Source: JAICMB01 sp035295125 (GTDB lineage: Bacteria; Acidobacteriota; Terriglobia; Bryobacterales; Bryobacteraceae). From it: DNA of 64,000 bases. Below are positions 1 to 9,258 of the stretch, piece after piece. A program made the position numbers and the translations under genes. The DNA is taken from contig DATGJP010000020.1 of assembly GCA_035295125.1 (NCBI GenBank), forward strand, positions 124,001-188,000, given 5' to 3'. Below the pieces are notes generated by a model. The model ran no database searches. It saw nothing but the letters and a program-made list of their open reading frames with translations, and was not told the DNA's origin. Every line of letters begins with the position of its first letter. Position 1 is the first letter of the stretch.

Positions 1-455
1 TCCAGCGAAGGCGATACATGAAGCATGGCCGACGAGCTCCACAGTACCGTAAGCGTGATGGGGGTAGCTACGCTAAAGACGAGCGCCGTGCCCAGAGGCA
101 TGCCGTTCCAGACCGAGAGCACTAAAGTAGTAAGGTAGGCCGGAGCAATCCCCCAAAACGGGCCGAGCCAGAAGGTCGTCAGCAGGCAAATCGTGAGTGG
201 GGGATAAAAGGTCAGGTTGATGGTAACCGGACCGGACATTAACGTCAGGCCATTCCACTTGATGGTACATAGTCCTGCTACCACCGAGAGGATACAGATT
301 CCCAACCAGGCCAATACCATCCGCTGCGCTACGGGCTGTCGAATGGCTGACACAACGTCCGAGACGCGCCACCACCGGAGGCTACTGGTTTCACCGTCGC
401 CATCCGGCCGGGAGAAGGGGCTAACATCCTTTGTTTGCGTCTGGATAGACTTCAT
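1..455 (-). CDS. Membrane protein, N-terminal part (cut by window edge)
   Basis: An open frame starts at ATG 455 and runs without a stop off the left edge, giving about 151 residues. After a polar N-terminus of about 40 residues there are at least four hydrophobic stretches, starting near MVLAWLGICILSVVAG and followed by segments around LTFYPPLTICLLTTFWLG. The pattern resembles the membrane sensor (MASE-like) half of bacterial signalling proteins, but no catalytic domain is in view, so the output function is unknown. It is transcribed away from the dehydrogenase operon that starts at 567. The 111 bases between the two starts would hold both promoters. Confidence 0.6.
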   Translation of the reverse strand, partial: MKSIQTQTKDVSPFSRPDGDGETSSLRWWRVSDVVSAIRQPVAQRMVLAWLGICILSVVAGLCTIKWNGLTLMSGPVTINLTFYPPLTICLLTTFWLGPFWGIAPAYLTTLVLSVWNGMPLGTALVFSVATPITLTVLWSSSAMLHVSPSL

Positions 456-566
456 CCTCAGTCGCGCCAAGGCACCTCTATCCCAGAGATCGGCTGTCCG
501 CGACACCAACAATAGAACGCAGCGTGCCGGCCGCATTTTGAAGACCCTATGGTACGTTGGTCGGAT

Positions 567-1139
567 ATGAAGCGCCGCCACCTAATACAGTCGATTCTCG
601 GCCTTCCTGCTCTCACAGTTTTACCCGCAGCCGCGCAAAATCCAGCGCCGGCTCCGGCGAACGCTGACGAGTCGACCCGGCTGGCCCTGACCTCCGCCGA
701 CGCGGTTGCATCGCCTACCGGGCGATTCCTATCCGAGGACCAGTTCGACGCCCTGGAGCGCCTCTCCGCAATGCTGGTTCCAGCTTTCGACGGTAAACCG
801 GGCGCGGCTGAGGCCGGCGCGGCCGAGTTTCTCGATTTTCTCCTCAGCCGATCGCCTCAGGAACGCCAGGTGCTGTACCGCCGCGGTCTGGATCTACTCA
901 ACCAGGAGTCGCGAGCCCGCTACGGAAATCGGTTCGCCGACCTGGATGATGCCACCCAACTGTTGTCACACCTGAAGGAAACATGGACATTTTCAGGCCC
1001 ATCGGACGAACTCGCCCGGTTTCTCATCGCCGCCAAGGAAGACACGCTGCACGCCACGATAAGTTCACGCGAATGGGCGGCGGCCTCCACCGGACGACGT
1101 GGCGCCGGCATGGGCTTCTATTGGTACGCACTGGATTGA
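567..1139 (+). CDS. Gluconate 2-dehydrogenase subunit 3-like protein, Tat-exported
   Basis: A small subunit of the Gluconate_2-dh3 family, 190 residues if started at ATG 567; an ATG at 549 is also in frame. The 567 start gives a typical N-terminus (MKRRHLIQ then a hydrophobic run and an alanine-rich cleavage region), which looks like a Tat leader. The mature part carries the family pattern of a helix around FDALERLSAMLVPAFD followed by AGAAEFLDFLL. In known complexes this subunit helps export and assemble the FAD subunit. The FAD subunit begins 3 bases after this stop, so the genes are one operon. Confidence 0.82.
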   Translation: MKRRHLIQSILGLPALTVLPAAAQNPAPAPANADESTRLALTSADAVASPTGRFLSEDQFDALERLSAMLVPAFDGKPGAAEAGAAEFLDFLLSRSPQERQVLYRRGLDLLNQESRARYGNRFADLDDATQLLSHLKETWTFSGPSDELARFLIAAKEDTLHATISSREWAAASTGRRGAGMGFYWYALD

Positions 1140-1142
1140 ACC

Positions 1143-2726
1143 ATGAAGCAGGATTACGACGTCTTGATCATCGGCTCGGGTGCATCGGGTGGGATGGCGG
1201 CTTATACCCTCACGAAGCTCGGCATAAGCTGTCTCATGTTGGATGCGGGCCCGCTGTTGGACTTCGAAAAGCAACGCGAGCTGAAGCCGGTTTACGACCT
1301 GCCATACCGTGGATTCGGCGAGCCCGGCCGTTTCCCGCACGTGACGCAGGCGTCCGAATTCGACGCGAACCTGTGGGCCGACGAGAAGCAGAACCCGTAC
1401 ACGTACGACCCCAAAGACCCGTACTACTGGGTTCGAATCCGTCTGATCGGCGGCAAGACTCTGCGCTGGGGCCGCGCCTCGTGGCGCATGAGCGATTACG
1501 AGTTTAAGAATAAAGACCACGATGGCTTCGGCGATAACTGGCCCATCTCCTACGCCGACCTGGCGCCTTATTACGACCGCGTGGAGCCTATGTTTCGCGT
1601 TTCGGGACGCAAGGAGGGTTTTCCGCAGCTCCCCGATGGCGTCTTCATCGAGGACAACTCGCGCGACAGCGCCAGCGTGCAGCGCTTCCTCGATTCCGCG
1701 AAGCGGATGGGTGTTCCCACTACCAAGCAGCGGCGGGCCACCGGGACGCTGGCAAGCTCCGTCAACCTGCTTTTACCCGATGCGTTGGCCACTGGCAAGC
1801 TTCGAATTGTTCCCAACGCGGTGGTGCGTGAAATCACGGTCGACCGGAACTCGGCCAAAGTCAACGGGGTTTCGTTCGTGGACCGCAAGTCGAAGCGCGA
1901 GTACCACGCAACGGCGCGCGTGGTTATGGTGGGCGCATCGTGTCTCGAGAGCACTCGTTTGCTTCTGAATTCGGCTTCGCGACAGTATCCCAACGGGCTT
2001 GGCAACTCGAGTGGTGCCCTGGGGCACTACCTGTTCGACCAGTTCTACGTGAAGGGAGTGGTGCAGGCGGTGGTGCCGGAAGCGAGAGGCGGGAAAGCAG
2101 CGCGAGGTCTGATGGGTGGAGGCGGCTACATCCCGCGATTCCGAAATCTCGCCAATCGCGAGAAGAAATTCATCCGCGGATATGCTTACGACTTCGGAAG
2201 CGGTGGAACCCCGGCCGCGAAGTATCTTCCTCTGTATGGTGAGGCGCTGCTGAAGGAGTTGGCCGACGTGAGCGGCGCCGGGTTCGACATGACCACCATG
2301 GGCACGGTGCTGCCGCGTTTCGAGCATCACGTTCGGATCGACGCCGGCGTTAAGGATGCCTGGGGAATCCCGGCGCTACACATCTCGCAACGCTACACCG
2401 ACAACGAAATCGAGATGGCGAAGGATTCGATGAGTGTCGGCGAGGAGTTGTGCCGCGGCGCTGGATTTGAGGTAATCGCGAAGCACCACGAAATGGTGCC
2501 GCCTGGTGAAAGCATTCATGAATTGGGAACGTGCCGCATGGGAGAGAGTCCCAAGACGTCGGTCCTGAACGGGTTCAACCAGAGCCACGACATCCGGAAT
2601 CTATTTGTGATCGATGGCAGCTCATTTGTGTCCGGTGGAGCGCAGAATCCGACGCTCACCATTGCGGCGCTGGCCATGCGAGCATCGGAGTACCTTGCAG
2701 AGGAAATGCGGAAGGGCAGCGTCTGA
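1143..2726 (+). CDS. GMC-family FAD-dependent oxidoreductase
   Basis: A 527-residue flavoprotein dehydrogenase. The N-terminus has the dinucleotide-binding fold (DVLIIGSGASGGMAA, residues about 6-20) ending at a conserved acidic residue in MLDAG. The C-terminus has the GMC signature: HELGTCRMG, then FVIDGSSFVSGGAQNPTLT, supplying the catalytic His/Asn region. Members oxidise sugars or alcohols and pass electrons on through a cytochrome. Here the downstream gene is a multihaem cytochrome and the upstream gene the small subunit, so a periplasmic three-subunit dehydrogenase is likely. The substrate cannot be told from sequence. Confidence 0.9.
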   Translation: MKQDYDVLIIGSGASGGMAAYTLTKLGISCLMLDAGPLLDFEKQRELKPVYDLPYRGFGEPGRFPHVTQASEFDANLWADEKQNPYTYDPKDPYYWVRIRLIGGKTLRWGRASWRMSDYEFKNKDHDGFGDNWPISYADLAPYYDRVEPMFRVSGRKEGFPQLPDGVFIEDNSRDSASVQRFLDSAKRMGVPTTKQRRATGTLASSVNLLLPDALATGKLRIVPNAVVREITVDRNSAKVNGVSFVDRKSKREYHATARVVMVGASCLESTRLLLNSASRQYPNGLGNSSGALGHYLFDQFYVKGVVQAVVPEARGGKAARGLMGGGGYIPRFRNLANREKKFIRGYAYDFGSGGTPAAKYLPLYGEALLKELADVSGAGFDMTTMGTVLPRFEHHVRIDAGVKDAWGIPALHISQRYTDNEIEMAKDSMSVGEELCRGAGFEVIAKHHEMVPPGESIHELGTCRMGESPKTSVLNGFNQSHDIRNLFVIDGSSFVSGGAQNPTLTIAALAMRASEYLAEEMRKGSV

Positions 2727-3202
2727 TGCGTCTGCTGTTGTGCCTGGCTGTCGCGAGGGCGGCAATGAGCCAGGTGCACCACATACCCGAGCAGCCTCTT
2801 CCGTTCAGCCACAAACAGCACGTTTCGGTCGGGCTGAAGTGCAAGGATTGCCACACCAACCCCGATCCGGGAGAAGCCGAGGGTATTCCTCCCGCATCGA
2901 AATGCATGGCGTGTCACGTGGAAATCGCAAAGGACGCGCCGGAGATCCAGAAGCTTAAGAGCTTCGCGGATTCCAGGCAGCCGATCCATTGGGCGCGGGT
3001 TTACCAGATCCCCAGCTATGTCGAATTCAGCCATCGCAAGCATCTTGCCGCCGGGGCGACCTGCCGTACCTGCCATGGTCCGGTGGAGACCCGCGACGCG
3101 CTGTGGAAGGAGACCGATATCAGCATGGGCGGCTGCATTCAGTGCCACCGGCAGCACAAGGTCAGTACCGATTGCGCTTTCTGTCACGAGAACCGGCAGT
3201 AG
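2726..3202 (+). CDS. Five-haem cytochrome c, class III-like
   Basis: The ATG overlaps the stop of the oxidoreductase by one base (TGATG), implying translational coupling. The product has 158 residues. A short hydrophobic leader (MRLLLCLAVARAA) is followed by five CxxCH haem-binding motifs: CKDCH, CMACH, CRTCH, CIQCH and CAFCH. Extra histidines such as FSHKQH and FSHRKH could be sixth ligands, as in cytochrome c7/c3-type proteins. It probably takes electrons from the GMC flavoprotein in the periplasm. A multihaem partner differs from the mono- or tri-haem subunit of classic gluconate dehydrogenase. Confidence 0.85.
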   Translation: MRLLLCLAVARAAMSQVHHIPEQPLPFSHKQHVSVGLKCKDCHTNPDPGEAEGIPPASKCMACHVEIAKDAPEIQKLKSFADSRQPIHWARVYQIPSYVEFSHRKHLAAGATCRTCHGPVETRDALWKETDISMGGCIQCHRQHKVSTDCAFCHENRQ

Positions 3203-3221
3203 GTCACCCGGGCCGGTATTG

Positions 3222-3265
3222 TTGATACCTTGTACTTCTACATATTTTTAGGGTATATGTAGAAG
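3222..3265 (+). promoter_or_regulatory. Promoter region with 11-bp inverted repeat before ADOP gene
   Basis: CTTCTACATAT (3235-3245) and ATATGTAGAAG (3255-3265) form a perfect 11-bp dyad with a 9-base centre, ending 8 bases before the ATG of the ADOP permease. A -35-like TTGTAC (3230-3235) and -10-like TATATG (3254-3259) overlap it, so a dimeric repressor bound here would block transcription. PadR- or BlaI-type regulators commonly control such permeases in Acidobacteria, but no regulator gene is adjacent. The regulator is inferred. Confidence 0.55.
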
Positions 3266-3273
3266 AAATAGGT

Positions 3274-5811
3274 ATGAACTGGTTTCAGCGGCTTACAAAG
3301 ACGGGTCGGATGGAAAAGGAACTCGATGCCGAGCTTCGCTTTCACTTCGAATCGCAGGTTGCAGACAAGGTTCGTGGAGGCTTGACGGAAGCCGACGCTC
3401 GTCGTGCCACCCGGCTGGAGTTCGGAGGTATCGAGGAGATTAAGGAAGACTGCCGTGAAAGCCGCGGCACGCTGTGGCTTGTGTCCATTCTGCAGGATCT
3501 GCGTTTCGCCGCGCGCATTCTGGCCAGAGCGCGGGGATTCTCAGTCACCGCAACTGTTGTCCTCGCAATCGGCATTGGCGTTGGCACGCTGGCATTCAGT
3601 CTTTACAACATTATTTCTCTGCAATCGATTCCCGTGCGCGATCCCGCGACGCTGGTGCGCATTCAGCGCCGCTCACCGGAAAACATTACGCCGGGCGTGC
3701 CTTACTCATCCATCGCCTACTATCGCGACAACGCGAAATCGCTCTCGGCCGTGATGGCAACCATGAACGCAGCACCTATGGTGCTGAACCAGGATGAGCA
3801 GCGCGTCAATCCCGCGTTTGTCAGCTCGAATTATTTCAGCGAGCTTGGGGCATCAGCTATCGCCGGGCGGCTTTTCGACTCCTCCCGTGAAACCACCGGT
3901 TCTGCTCCCGTTGCTGTTTTGAGTTTTCACTGTTGGCAAAGGAAATTTGACAGCGACCCATCCATCGCCGGCAAGTCGATTCGTCTCGGTGGAAAGCCGG
4001 CCACGGTCATTGGCGTTACCTCGGAAGCATTCGCAAACCTCGGTACGGACAATCCGGATATCTGGCTTCCTCTTGTGCAGCATTCTTACTTTGTCGATGG
4101 CAGCAAATCTCTCTTCGATCCGTCGTTCGACGGGCTCATCCTCATGTGGGGACGCCTGGCGCCGGGCGTCACTGCGCCGAGAGCAGAGCAAGAACTGCTT
4201 TTACTGACCAACCAACTCCGCAAGATTTATCCGGCCGTAATCTGGGACCACGAGCACATCATCATGACTCCGGGCGCTCGTTTCCTGTCTCTTGAGGACG
4301 CTGCACCGGTGTTTGCGCTTGTTGGGTTTCTGGTATTCCTGATTCTCGCTGTCGCGTGTGCCAATCTCGGCGGTTTGGTGATGGCGCAGGGAGCCGGAAG
4401 GCAAAGAGAGATCCAGTTGCGATTCGATCTCGGCGCCAGCCAGTTACGCGTCTTCCGTCAACTGCTGACCGAGAATCTGCTGCTCGGGTTGCTTGGCTCG
4501 ATGGCTGCGCTGCCTCTAAGTTATGCGGCCCTACGCCTCGTACTGGTCTACTCAAACGCACCGTCGTGGATGAGTGCGATGCCCGATCTGCGGGTCCTTC
4601 TGTTTACTTCGGCGATGGGCGTCATCGCAGCACTCGTTTTCGGATTTCTGCCTACGCTGCAGGTGGTGCGGCGAAAGAAGGATCGATTCTTATGGCATCA
4701 GATCGTTGTCTGTGCGCAGGTAGGCGCCAGTTGTGCGCTCATAATTCTCGCAGGACTGCTGGTTCGTGCAACGCTGCACACGCTGTATTCCGACCCCGGA
4801 TTTGGTTATGAGCAGGTGCTGTCAATCGATCCGGAAATGAGGAAGCATGGCTATACGTCTTCCGATGCGCAGGTCTACCTCGATCAGTTACAGGTCAGAC
4901 TGCGGGCAATTCCTGGCATAACATCGGTTTCAATCGCCATGAGTCCGCCTCTCGTGAACCCGGTCGTTATGATCACGAGCATCGATGTCGACGGGCGCCG
5001 CGTCATGATCTATCCCAACTGGGTCGGTCCGGATTTCTTCCAGACCATGCGCATTCCTCTGCTGCGCGGCCGTTACTTCCGCGCCGGCGAAAAGAACGAA
5101 GTGATCCTGAGCGCATCGCTGGCCCGCAAGCGCTGGCCAACCGAAGATCCCATCGGAAAGCAATGGAAGGATGGCAGGGAGATCGTAGTCGGCATAGTCG
5201 GCAACACCCGGGCGATGGAGTTCAACAACACGGATGCAACCGAGATTTACTATCCTCCAACCGCCGATGTTCTCCCAGAAATGTCAGTTCTGATCAGAAC
5301 GGCAGGCGATCCACATACGGTGTCGCCAATCATCAAGTCGATTGCAGGCAGCATCGATCCGAGACTTTTTCCAACGATGACACCACTTACTACCGGCTTT
5401 CACAAGAATGCTTCCCAGGTGGAGCAGATTGCAGCGATTGTAAGCCTGCTAGGCGGCATTGCGATCTTTCTCGCGGTGGTGGGTCTTCTCGGTCTGGTGA
5501 GCTTCGCGGTGTCCCGAAGGACAAAGGAAATTGCGATCCGGCTCGCGGTGGGGGCAAATCGCGCCGAGGTCATCTCGGCGGTGCTGCGGCGATTCGCTTG
5601 GCCCGTCCTGATCGGACTCATTGCTGGACTGGCCATAACCGCGGGCCTGTCGCAGATATTGCGTCGCGGGCTGTACGGTATCAGCGGTTTGGATCCGATC
5701 AGCTACGTGGGAGCGATGGCCATCCTGATCGCGATCCTGACGGCGGCTGCCATGCTGCCGATTCGTCGTGTCTTTGAGCTTGATATTGCAAGGATCCTGC
5801 ACTTCGAATGA
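3274..5811 (+). CDS. ADOP-family ABC transporter permease
   Basis: An 845-residue permease of the acidobacterial duplicated orphan permease type. Residues 1-70 are the charged N-terminal helical region of this family (MNWFQRLTKTGRMEKELDAE), before the first membrane helix (TATVVLAIGIGVGTLAFSLY). Then come a MacB-like periplasmic domain, FtsX-type helices near residues 345-480, and a second periplasmic-plus-FtsX module to the C-terminus. No ATPase gene is adjacent, which is usual for ADOP genes. Known MacB relatives move peptides, toxins or lipoproteins or act mechanically; the substrate here is unknown. Confidence 0.9.
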   Translation: MNWFQRLTKTGRMEKELDAELRFHFESQVADKVRGGLTEADARRATRLEFGGIEEIKEDCRESRGTLWLVSILQDLRFAARILARARGFSVTATVVLAIGIGVGTLAFSLYNIISLQSIPVRDPATLVRIQRRSPENITPGVPYSSIAYYRDNAKSLSAVMATMNAAPMVLNQDEQRVNPAFVSSNYFSELGASAIAGRLFDSSRETTGSAPVAVLSFHCWQRKFDSDPSIAGKSIRLGGKPATVIGVTSEAFANLGTDNPDIWLPLVQHSYFVDGSKSLFDPSFDGLILMWGRLAPGVTAPRAEQELLLLTNQLRKIYPAVIWDHEHIIMTPGARFLSLEDAAPVFALVGFLVFLILAVACANLGGLVMAQGAGRQREIQLRFDLGASQLRVFRQLLTENLLLGLLGSMAALPLSYAALRLVLVYSNAPSWMSAMPDLRVLLFTSAMGVIAALVFGFLPTLQVVRRKKDRFLWHQIVVCAQVGASCALIILAGLLVRATLHTLYSDPGFGYEQVLSIDPEMRKHGYTSSDAQVYLDQLQVRLRAIPGITSVSIAMSPPLVNPVVMITSIDVDGRRVMIYPNWVGPDFFQTMRIPLLRGRYFRAGEKNEVILSASLARKRWPTEDPIGKQWKDGREIVVGIVGNTRAMEFNNTDATEIYYPPTADVLPEMSVLIRTAGDPHTVSPIIKSIAGSIDPRLFPTMTPLTTGFHKNASQVEQIAAIVSLLGGIAIFLAVVGLLGLVSFAVSRRTKEIAIRLAVGANRAEVISAVLRRFAWPVLIGLIAGLAITAGLSQILRRGLYGISGLDPISYVGAMAILIAILTAAAMLPIRRVFELDIARILHFE

Positions 5812-6161
5812 TCTGTCTACGGTTCTCGTGTTGGCGGTCATCTGAAAACGTATATTCTCGAATTCTGGCCGGCGCCCATTTCCACGGGTCGGGCGTTTTC
5901 CGGCCCCCGTGGCGGCGTTATTGCTGTCGCCCGCCGCGTCGCCAAGGTGGTGGCATTTTGGCCAATGTCAGCACTGCGCGTTATTGGGTCTAATTGCGTT
6001 GTTGGGTCCAATTAATGAGCAGGTAGCGATCGCAGGTCGGCCCAGCGTCTGCGCACAACGACGGCATTTTCGCCTTCGCCTTTTTCATGCTCCAAAGCGT
6101 TACATCGCCCGGCGACCTCCTTGCCTCCGGCGCTTCAACCTCTCAGAATATGCGGTGAATC
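5812..6161. other. Intergenic gap between convergent ADOP genes
   Basis: No convincing gene in 350 bases. CCACGGG (5882-5888) pairs with CCCGTGG (5906-5912), but no T-run follows, so it is at best a weak bidirectional terminator. Two similar short stretches, TTGGGTCTAATT and TTGGGTCCAATT, lie near 5985-6013. Confidence 0.4.
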
Positions 6162-8549
6162 TCACTCGCTCCGCAGCGCTTCCAGTGGGTCCCGGATCGC
6201 GGCCTTCCACGCTGGCCGGATGCTCGCGAGCAAGCCGGTGCCCAGCAGAACCAGCACGGCAAAACCGTACGCGGCCGGATCGGCCTGGCTCGTTTCGTAA
6301 AGCAAACTCGCCAGCAATCGCACTAAAAGCCGCGCCCCAATCAGGCTTGCTCCCAGCCCGCAAGCCAATGGCAGCATGGTGCCGCGCAGGATTCCGGCCA
6401 CTACCCTCGCCGGCGTAGCGCCCAGCGCCACCTTCAACCCCATCTCGCGCGTCTGTAGCGTCGTCGTGAACGATACTACGCTATAGATCCCCGCCGACGT
6501 CAAGAGCAAGGCCAGGGCGCCCAGTGCGCTACACGCCCACGCCGAAAAACGCGGCTGCCAGATGGAATCCGCGATCATATCGTTCAGCGTTTCCAGCTTC
6601 ACGATCGGCTGCTCCGGGTCCACTTCCCAGATCGCCCGCCGCACCGCGGACGCGATCGCGACGGGATCGCCTGACGCCCGCACCACCATCGTCGACATGA
6701 ACACGCCAAACACATATTGGCGAAACGGAATGTACATCTCGTCCGCCGGCGGCCGCCCGTAAAACCTTTGCGCCGCATCTTTCACCACTCCCACGATCCG
6801 GATCGACCGCGTCGCATTCACCCGTAGCACCTGCTGCAGCGGATCGCGGCCCGGAAACAGGGTTTGCGCCATGTGCCGATCTATGATTCCGACCAATGGC
6901 GCGTTCATCGACTGGTCCGACTCGGTGAACGTGCGCCCAGCCAGCAGCGGAATGCCCATGACGGCGAAGTATTCATCGCTGATGCACCGAGTCGGAACGC
7001 CTCGAGTACTGCCGTCTGGCGCCACGAAGTCCGTCGTGGTATTCACGCTCGTAAGCGGCGGATTGTTCACGAATGCCGCGTAGCGCACACCCGGAACCTG
7101 CTTCAGCCGGTCCACCAACTGCTGGTAGTGCGCCATCTGGCCCGGTTTGGTGTCGTACTTCGTGCGCGGACTCGGCTGCGTGATCGTCCCTATCGGAACG
7201 CGCAGCGTCAGCACGTGGTCCGGCTGAAATCCGTTATCCGACTTCTCCAGGCGAATCAGGCTGTGCATCATCAGGCCGGAGCCCACCAGCAGCAGGAACG
7301 CAAACGCCGCCTCCACGCCGATGAGTATCGAGAAGATCCGCGTCGAGCCCCTCGGCGTGCCGCCTCCCTGTCCGATCCGCAGCGCCGATTGCAGATCCCC
7401 GCGGCGCGCCAGTAGCACTGGCAGCACGCTCAGGGCGCAGGCCAGCACCACGCAAAGCGCCGTGTTGGCCGCCAGCACCCGGCCGTTCAACGCGACTCCC
7501 TGCAAATGCGGAACTGCAATCGGTAGCGCTGCTAGGTACCGCACCAGGCCGTGTAGCGTCCACCGCGCCGCCGCCAATCCGGCCGCCGTTCCCAGCGCCG
7601 CCAGCACCAGCGATTCCGCGAGCAGTTGCCGCGCCACGCGCCACGCATCCGCCCCCAACGACGCGCGGATCGCAATCTCCCGCTGCCGCTGCAGTGCCCG
7701 GCACAGCAGCAGGCTGCCGGCATCGGTGCACGCGATTAAGAGCACTAGCCCCACCGCCGCCACGATGAACATCACGCTTAATGTGTACCTTCGCGTCACC
7801 TCGTCCTGCCACGGCGAAACCACGATCTCCAGCCCGGCTTTCTCGATCGGCTCCTGTTCCTCAAGTTGATGCGCCACAATCCGCATGGCGCTCTGCACTG
7901 CCTCCGGTGGCACTCCGGGCCGCAAAACCGCCGCACACTCCACCCTCGTCTGCGTCGGTGTCAGCCGGATCGCAATCCACATCTCTACGTCCGCCGTGGG
8001 AAACTCGAACGTCGGCGGCATCACGCCCACAATGGTGTACGGCTGGTCCGCAATAACCACATGCCGCCCCACAACGCCCGGTTCGCGATGGAATACTCTC
8101 TCCCAAAGGCGATCGGCTATCACCACCGCGTCACCCGCGTCATCATCCGTCTCCAACAGCCCGCGTCCCACCGCCGCGCGCGCCCCGAGCATTGTAAACA
8201 GTCGGCCCTCCGTCCGAATCGCAAACATCTGGTCCGGCGTATCGATGCCGCCGAGCGTCACCATGTCTCTTACGAAGGGCGTCGACGTCTGGAACAAATC
8301 GCTGCGGTCACGCCAGCGCAGGTAATCCTTTGCTGGCATTCCGAACATCGCTCGCTTCGTGCTCTTCTCTTCCACGCGCATCAGGCTGCGGCCCGCGCGG
8401 TCCGCCGCCGGTCGCAGCAGTACCGCGTCCGTGATGCTGAAGGCGGCCGTGCTCGCGCCGATGCCGAGCCCGAGAATCGCCACCACCGCCGTGGCAAACA
8501 GCGGATTCCGCCGCAGCCAACGCGCCGCCCATCGGAAGTCTTGCATCAT
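6162..8549 (-). CDS. ADOP-family ABC transporter permease (short form)
   Basis: A 795-residue protein with the same two-module plan as the neighbouring ADOP, but without the charged N-terminal extension. It begins directly with the QDFRWAARWLRRNP segment and the first helix (VVAILGLGIGASTAAFS). The C-terminal FtsX domain contains the usual REMGLKVALGATPARV loop. It converges on the 3274-5811 ADOP and is not its tandem copy. The start is ATG 8549 or the next codon 8546, and a perfect dyad overlaps this position. An in-frame stop lies just upstream, so no earlier start is likely. Confidence 0.9.
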   Translation of the reverse strand: MMQDFRWAARWLRRNPLFATAVVAILGLGIGASTAAFSITDAVLLRPAADRAGRSLMRVEEKSTKRAMFGMPAKDYLRWRDRSDLFQTSTPFVRDMVTLGGIDTPDQMFAIRTEGRLFTMLGARAAVGRGLLETDDDAGDAVVIADRLWERVFHREPGVVGRHVVIADQPYTIVGVMPPTFEFPTADVEMWIAIRLTPTQTRVECAAVLRPGVPPEAVQSAMRIVAHQLEEQEPIEKAGLEIVVSPWQDEVTRRYTLSVMFIVAAVGLVLLIACTDAGSLLLCRALQRQREIAIRASLGADAWRVARQLLAESLVLAALGTAAGLAAARWTLHGLVRYLAALPIAVPHLQGVALNGRVLAANTALCVVLACALSVLPVLLARRGDLQSALRIGQGGGTPRGSTRIFSILIGVEAAFAFLLLVGSGLMMHSLIRLEKSDNGFQPDHVLTLRVPIGTITQPSPRTKYDTKPGQMAHYQQLVDRLKQVPGVRYAAFVNNPPLTSVNTTTDFVAPDGSTRGVPTRCISDEYFAVMGIPLLAGRTFTESDQSMNAPLVGIIDRHMAQTLFPGRDPLQQVLRVNATRSIRIVGVVKDAAQRFYGRPPADEMYIPFRQYVFGVFMSTMVVRASGDPVAIASAVRRAIWEVDPEQPIVKLETLNDMIADSIWQPRFSAWACSALGALALLLTSAGIYSVVSFTTTLQTREMGLKVALGATPARVVAGILRGTMLPLACGLGASLIGARLLVRLLASLLYETSQADPAAYGFAVLVLLGTGLLASIRPAWKAAIRDPLEALRSE

Positions 8550-8565
8550 ACTAATGAATTAGTAT
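8548..8565 (-). promoter_or_regulatory. Palindromic operator at ADOP start codon
   Basis: ATACTAAT (8548-8555) and ATTAGTAT (8558-8565) are perfect inverted 8-mers separated by GA. The dyad overlaps the first ATG of the ADOP gene and is AT-rich within GC-rich surroundings. A purine-rich GGAGGATC lies further upstream in the transcript. This fits a repressor binding site of the PadR/BlaI style; the binding protein is not encoded nearby. Confidence 0.5.
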
Positions 8566-8754
8566 AGATCCTCCCCGGCCGTGTCCATCCGGACAGAATC
8601 CACATGCGCATATAGTCGTATCGAGGTGAGCATCCGGCCCACTGGGGACGAATGACGCTATCCGGAACTTGATCGGGCTACCAATGGCCAGATCCTGCCC
8701 GACGGTACGCACCGTTGTTGAGAGCCGGGCCGCTGTTTCCTGCTCGCTTTCACG

Positions 8755-8890
8755 GACCCGGTAGCGGGATGGAATAGTCGTTGAGATCAAAAACCACATA
8801 GATGGTCTTGCGGGAGCGCACCTGCTCGATCCGATCAGTGTTGAAAGAGTGGCCCAGGTAGGCGGACTTTGACAAGGGCAACGCTTCATG
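8755..8890 (-). pseudogene. IS21-family transposase (IstA) remnant
   Basis: On the minus strand, the translation around 8755-8880 reads FNTDRIEQVRSRKTIYV followed by VFDLNDYSIP. This matches the C-terminal stretch of IS21 transposases (the T-x-V-R-F-D-x-N-D-Y-S-I-P pattern). Nothing upstream encodes the catalytic domain and no istB is present, so this is a decayed fragment. Sequence after SIP shifts out of frame. Identification rests on this one motif. Confidence 0.5.
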
Positions 8891-8940
8891 CCAGGTAGAA
8901 CCAGCTTGCATGGTGACCTTCTCGTGGAGGTTGCCGAGCC

Positions 8941-8971
8941 AGAACCCCGCTACTCGAAGCGGCGGGGTTCT
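8941..8971. repeat. 10-bp perfect hairpin
   Basis: AGAACCCCGC (8941-8950) pairs exactly with GCGGGGTTCT (8962-8971) across an 11-base loop, inside the gene-poor stretch before the chemoreceptor. No T-run follows on either strand, so it is not a standard intrinsic terminator. It may be an IS end or another small palindromic repeat. Confidence 0.5.
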
Positions 8972-9258
8972 CCGGTTTTCAAGCCCACAAGACAATTTTC
9001 TGGCGGAATGTTTTGAAGCTGATGATTGGCGGATGATATCGCTGGACCCTCCTCGGCAAGAACCTCAAAAACTACGTTTTCTGATGACGGACACCATTCT
9101 TGCACGAGCTCGGGAAATAATTGAAAAATGCCGCGAATCGTCCGATATTACAGTAGGTCGCTGTTGTATTCCCCTGCGCGGATACGCCGAAGTGGTACCG
9201 CGTAGCGCCCTGCCGCCGCCAGCAGGATCTATTCCCCACTGGCAGAGGTCGGCGTGGC
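8972..9258. other. Non-coding stretch upstream of the chemoreceptor
   Basis: No frame here looks like a real gene. The segment should hold the promoter of the 9259 gene; I could not pick out a clear -35/-10 pair. No cyclic-di-GMP riboswitch signature was seen. Confidence 0.4.

Noticed and set aside
73..375. Minus-strand 100-residue frame
   Set aside because: It lies in another frame over the partial membrane protein at 1-455, which reads through hydrophobic helices to the edge and is the better gene.
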